A stretch of DNA of 8,482 nucleotides. Origin: Gammaproteobacteria bacterium (GTDB lineage: Bacteria; Pseudomonadota; Gammaproteobacteria; Chromatiales; Chromatiaceae). Below are positions 6,374-8,482 of the stretch, in pieces; within the stretch, counting starts at the first letter, position 1, and each line of letters opens with the position of its first letter. The DNA is taken from positions 1-8,482 of the forward strand of contig JAUXDV010000072.1 of the NCBI GenBank assembly GCA_030620735.1, read 5' to 3'. The position numbers and the translations under genes are program-made. The notes beneath the pieces are model-generated. The model was not told the DNA's origin and did no database searches. It saw nothing but the letters and a program-made list of their open reading frames with translations.

Positions 6374-6523
6374 AAAAATAACCACCAAAAGAGGAAATGT
6401 TGAACTACGATGTAATTCAGCATGTAAGTATATTCTTATATTTTGACTCGTTTGTCAAGTGAAATCTGCGATGTGTGAGTGAAATATTGTATTTGAGAAT
6501 GTATTTTAGACACAGCAGCTCGA
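6374..6523. other. AT-rich intergenic region between the terminator and the ferredoxin gene
   Basis: I see no gene in these 150 bases. They hold an inverted repeat TTGAC-N6-GTCAA at 6443-6458. On the minus strand the right arm forms a consensus TTGACA (6458-6453), with TATACT (6432-6427) downstream. The spacer between them is 20 bp, which is longer than usual. The octamer AGTGAAAT also occurs twice. The region may simply be the 3' untranslated region of the ferredoxin transcript. Confidence 0.35.
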
Positions 6524-6841
6524 CTACTGCTCCTGCAGCATCAGGCGTTTGACGGGTTTTCCATGCTGCAGATGTGATTCAAGAATCTCATCCAGATCTT
6601 CGTGATCGACCCATGTATACCAGATTGCTTCAGGGTAGACGGCAATGACCGGCCCCTGGCTGCAGCGATTCATGCAGCCTGCAGTATTGATGCGGCTTTT
6701 TCCCTGGCCATAGATATCGAGATCCTTGGCGCGTTTCTTCATGTAGTTACGCGCCTCCAGGGAGTCATAGTCCTGGCAGCAAGGCTCTCCGTCGTCGCGT
6801 GTGTTGGTGCAGAAAAACAGGTGGTGTTTGTAGTAGGACAT
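6524..6841 (-). CDS. [2Fe-2S] ferredoxin, thioredoxin-like (Shethna/Aquifex Fd type)
   Basis: This is a soluble one-electron carrier of the thioredoxin-fold [2Fe-2S] ferredoxin family. Counting from the ATG at 6839-6841, the 105-residue protein has Cys11 (HHLFFCTNTR), Cys21-Cys22 (PCCQD) and Cys56 and Cys60 in NTAGCMNRCSQGPVIAVYPE. This matches the family pattern C-x(10-12)-C ... C-x3-C, with Cys22 the likelier second ligand. YPEAIWYTWVDHEDLDEILESHL is the usual C-terminal half. A second ATG lies two codons upstream (6845-6847). I prefer the inner one because MSYYKHHLFFC is typical of the family and a TGGA lies closer to proper spacing, but the choice is not certain. The electron partner is unknown. 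The gene is divergent from the GlcF-like gene with a 73-bp spacer, so shared regulation is possible. Confidence 0.9.
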   Translation of the reverse strand: MSYYKHHLFFCTNTRDDGEPCCQDYDSLEARNYMKKRAKDLDIYGQGKSRINTAGCMNRCSQGPVIAVYPEAIWYTWVDHEDLDEILESHLQHGKPVKRLMLQEQ

Positions 6842-6914
6842 AAGCATTCCAGGGCTATTCTGAGTCTGTGCATAGTATACTCTGCTGATCTCTCAATCTG
6901 CTGTCCTTCTGTGT
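6842..6914. promoter_or_regulatory. Short divergent promoter region between ferredoxin and GlcF-like genes
   Basis: This 73-bp spacer must contain control signals for both genes unless transcription comes from elsewhere. An 8-bp palindrome AGTATACT (6874-6881) offers a TATACT -10-like hexamer on each strand, but neither strand has a convincing -35 box at 16-18 bp. No Shine-Dalgarno is visible before the GTG of the plus-strand gene. Confidence 0.3.
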
Positions 6915-8105
6915 GTGAATACTGATTTTCTCATCAAGGAGGCTGACCGCTGCGTGAAATGCGGCCTCTGTCTGCCCCATTGCCCGACCTATCAACTCGC
7001 TCGCGATGAGGCGGAATCACCGCGCGGGAGAATTGCACTGGTGCAGGGGTGGGCCGCGGGAGATTTGCAAGCAGATGGCTCTCTGCTGGCTCATCTGGAT
7101 CACTGTCTGCTGTGCCGCCGTTGTGAAGGCGCTTGCCCATCCGCCGTCAACTACACAGCCCTGATGGATGCAGCGAGAGCATCGCTTCCCCGTACAACTC
7201 CGCGCTGGTTACCTGATGTCCTTGCAGATCGTGGGCGGCAGCGTATCGCTATGAAATTAGCTGCAGTTGCAGTCAAATCTGGAATGCAAACATGGTTTCC
7301 TTCTGCAATTGTGCGCCGTCTGCTTTCCATCGCAGCAGCTATTCATGAGATTGGCTCAGCATCTCCGGCTACACTGAAAAATCGTTACGCCGCTACAACA
7401 ACGCTGAAGGGAGAGGTGGCGTTGTTTACGGGATGTATGGGTGGAACGGTCGATATGGCGGCGATAGAGGCTGCGATCATGATACTCACTGCCAGTGGAT
7501 ATGCTGTCTCTATTCCGCCATCGCAGCAGTGCTGTGGAGCGATGCATGCACATGCCGGATATCAGCAGCGTGCTGCTGAATTGAAGAGCATCAATCTGAC
7601 TACCTTTGTCAACAAAAGCTATGAGGCCCTGATCACTCTCAGCAGCGGATGCGGCTCATATCTGGCTGACATCCCCGGGCTGGATAGCCCGGTGATGGAT
7701 GCAGGCGCCTTTATCCAACAAATCGGGGGCATCAGGAGTCTCCCTCTCACTGAAATCAGGCGCACGATAGCCATCTTTTTTCCCTGCACGCTTGCCGCCA
7801 TGGGGCAGCAGAAGCAGGTGATGGCTCTGCTTCATGACTTGCCTGGCGCTGAATTGCTTGAACTGCAGGGTCTGGGATGTTGTGGTGGAGCCGGTCTGCA
7901 CCTCATTGCCCAGCCACATACCGGAGAGCAGCTGGTGAGGCCGCTCATCGATCAGCTGGCTGCATCACAGGCAAACATCGTGGTGACAACCAATAGCGGC
8001 TGTGCGCTGCAACTGCAGTTGGCGGCTAAAAAAGCAGGGCTAGGCATCTCAGTGGTGCATCCGCTAGAATTGGTTGCAGAGCAATTGGTGAAAACTAAGG
8101 GATGA
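6915..8105 (+). CDS. GlcF-like iron-sulfur protein (two 4Fe-4S clusters, two CCG domains)
   Basis: The 396-residue product has the architecture of the iron-sulfur subunit of glycolate oxidase (GlcF) and related lactate/heterodisulfide-reductase-like subunits. Two ferredoxin clusters, CxxCxxCxxxCP, use Cys13/16/19/23 and Cys64/67/70/74. Two CCG domains follow: FTGCMGG (171-177), CCG at 206-208 and SSGCGSY (243-249), then FPCTL (289-293), CCGGAG at 322-327 and SGCALQL (361-367). The length fits E. coli GlcF (about 407). The flavoprotein partners GlcD and GlcE are not adjacent, so substrate and symbol are left open. The start is a GTG at 6915 with no visible Shine-Dalgarno; an in-frame TAG at 6873-6875 limits any extension. 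The TGA stop at 8103-8105 and last codon lie inside the palindromic element starting at 8099, so the native C terminus may have been altered. Confidence 0.88.
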   Translation: MNTDFLIKEADRCVKCGLCLPHCPTYQLARDEAESPRGRIALVQGWAAGDLQADGSLLAHLDHCLLCRRCEGACPSAVNYTALMDAARASLPRTTPRWLPDVLADRGRQRIAMKLAAVAVKSGMQTWFPSAIVRRLLSIAAAIHEIGSASPATLKNRYAATTTLKGEVALFTGCMGGTVDMAAIEAAIMILTASGYAVSIPPSQQCCGAMHAHAGYQQRAAELKSINLTTFVNKSYEALITLSSGCGSYLADIPGLDSPVMDAGAFIQQIGGIRSLPLTEIRRTIAIFFPCTLAAMGQQKQVMALLHDLPGAELLELQGLGCCGGAGLHLIAQPHTGEQLVRPLIDQLAASQANIVVTTNSGCALQLQLAAKKAGLGISVVHPLELVAEQLVKTKG

Positions 8106-8123
8106 GGCAGAAATGAAAGTACC
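8099..8123 (+). repeat. Left terminal inverted repeat of the palindromic element
   Basis: This is the left 25-bp arm, starting GGGATGAGGCA and ending ATGAAAGTACC. It matches the reverse complement of 8232-8256 at 21 of 25 positions; the differences are a three-base block (GAA versus TTT) and one G/A. The stop codon of the GlcF-like gene (8103-8105) lies inside it. Confidence 0.85.
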
Positions 8124-8231
8124 AGGATGTGCAGGATTTTTATTTGTGGTTTTTGTTGCCACGTCGGGCGCATAGTGAACTATGTAACCAGAGTGGCGGC
8201 GAAAAGCACGGACAAAAAGACAAGCGAGATT

Positions 8232-8256
8232 GGTATTTTCATAAATGCCTCATCCC
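8232..8256 (-). repeat. Right terminal inverted repeat of the palindromic element
   Basis: This is the right 25-bp arm, starting GGTATTTTCAT and ending TGCCTCATCCC, the partner of 8099-8123. The coq7 ribosome-binding site begins seven bases beyond its end, after the TAA flank. Confidence 0.85.
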
Positions 8257-8273
8257 TAAATTGGAGAAGAGAG

Positions 8274-8482
8274 ATGACGAGAGCCTATACGCCCTTTGAT
8301 AAAGTGATCATGCAGATTGATCAGGCAGTGCAGACCATCTTTGGTCAGCCAAAAGTGACAGAACGCGGCAATCCCGCTGCCGGACTTGATGAAACGGATC
8401 TGAGTGATGCGGAGCGTGATCATACTGCGCGCCTGATGCGCATCAATCATACCGGTGAGGTGTGTGCCCAGGCGCTCTACCA
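8274..8482 (+). CDS. coq7: Coq7-type ubiquinone biosynthesis hydroxylase (5' end only)
   Basis: Coq7 is a di-iron membrane-associated monooxygenase that hydroxylates the 2-polyprenyl-3-methyl-6-methoxybenzoquinol ring late in ubiquinone synthesis. It replaces the flavin enzyme UbiF in many proteobacteria. Only the first 69 codons are in the window. They read MTRAYTPFDKVIMQIDQAVQ, a typical bacterial Coq7 start, and continue to RLMRINHTGEVCAQALYQ, where NHxGExxA contains the first Glu ligand of the di-iron site. The ATG at 8274 has GGAG at 8263-8266 with a 7-base spacer. The palindromic element lies just upstream, so transcription either reads through from the GlcF-like gene or starts within or near the element. 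With ubiK about 2 kb away, two ubiquinone genes are in the window, but on opposite strands. Confidence 0.93.
   Translation, partial: MTRAYTPFDKVIMQIDQAVQTIFGQPKVTERGNPAAGLDETDLSDAERDHTARLMRINHTGEVCAQALY

Larger units (their letters stand above)
8099..8256. mobile_element. MITE-like 158-bp palindromic element flanked by TAA direct repeats
   Basis: The entire 158 bp is one imperfect palindrome. Its outer 25 bp (8099-8123 and 8232-8256) match at 21 positions when one arm is reverse-complemented, with a perfect outermost 11 bp (GGGATGAGGCA). Inner arms pair again as GCCAC (8159-8163) with GTGGC (8193-8197), extended by several G-T pairs. A perfect CATAG-TGAA-CTATG hairpin (8171-8184) is centred exactly at the midpoint, 8177.5, so no indels have broken the symmetry. 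TAA lies immediately outside both ends (8096-8098 and 8257-8259), as expected for a 3-bp target duplication. There is no coding capacity. These are the marks of a miniature inverted-repeat transposable element. TNA-type 3-bp duplications are known for parts of the IS5 family, but no parent element is visible here and that link is a guess. It could instead be a dispersed palindromic repeat not moved by a transposase. Confidence 0.72.

Noticed and set aside
6281..6388. N-terminal extension of UbiK with a hydrophobic segment (in-frame ATG at 6386-6388)
   Set aside because: The extension covers the terminator hairpin and a candidate promoter, and UbiK proteins start at MxDPK. The apparent membrane segment is a by-product of the T-rich terminator tract.
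8099..8256. Plain rho-independent terminator for the GlcF-like gene
   Set aside because: The structure is far larger than a terminator, is symmetric to its ends, has matching TAA flanks and is not followed by a T-run on the plus strand.

Overview
The window looks like chromosomal DNA of a gammaproteobacterium. The evidence is a PurT of the enterobacterial type, a UbiK-ComM pair, a Coq7-type ubiquinone hydroxylase and the HisH-HisA pair. A secreted low-complexity protein with alternating MPWGG/SPWGG repeats resembles the structural proteins of sulfur-oxidising lineages, so a sulfur-oxidising gammaproteobacterium is a reasonable guess. This is inference: no sulfur-oxidation enzyme is in view.

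Layout. The end of hisH and complete hisA (+ strand, 2 bp apart) belong to a histidine operon. It stops abruptly against a convergent minus-strand cluster, read right to left: a 133-aa conserved hypothetical protein with a Cys/His-rich tail, a small SAM-dependent methyltransferase with a TTG start, and purT. A divergent intergenic region with a perfect 12-bp palindrome separates this cluster from the secreted PWGG-repeat protein (+). That gene converges on ubiK-comM (-) through a shared 14-bp-stem terminator. Upstream of ubiK are a candidate promoter, a minus-strand terminator, and a [2Fe-2S] thioredoxin-like ferredoxin gene (-). Divergent from the ferredoxin is a GlcF-like iron-sulfur protein (+), followed by the start of coq7 (+), which runs off the window.

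The most notable non-genic object lies between glcF-like and coq7 (8099-8256). It is a 158-bp element that is one long imperfect palindrome, with related 25-bp ends, an exactly centred CATAG-TGAA-CTATG hairpin, and the same trinucleotide TAA on both flanks. It has no coding capacity and looks like a miniature inverted-repeat transposable element or related palindromic intergenic repeat. Its left end supplies the stop codon of the glcF-like gene, and its right end lies four bases before the coq7 ribosome-binding site.

Functionally the window is mostly housekeeping: histidine and purine synthesis, ubiquinone synthesis (UbiK as assembly factor, Coq7 as hydroxylase), natural transformation (ComM) and iron-sulfur redox proteins. 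The secreted repeat protein, the hypothetical protein with the Cys/His tail and the palindromic element are the parts least explained by known biology.
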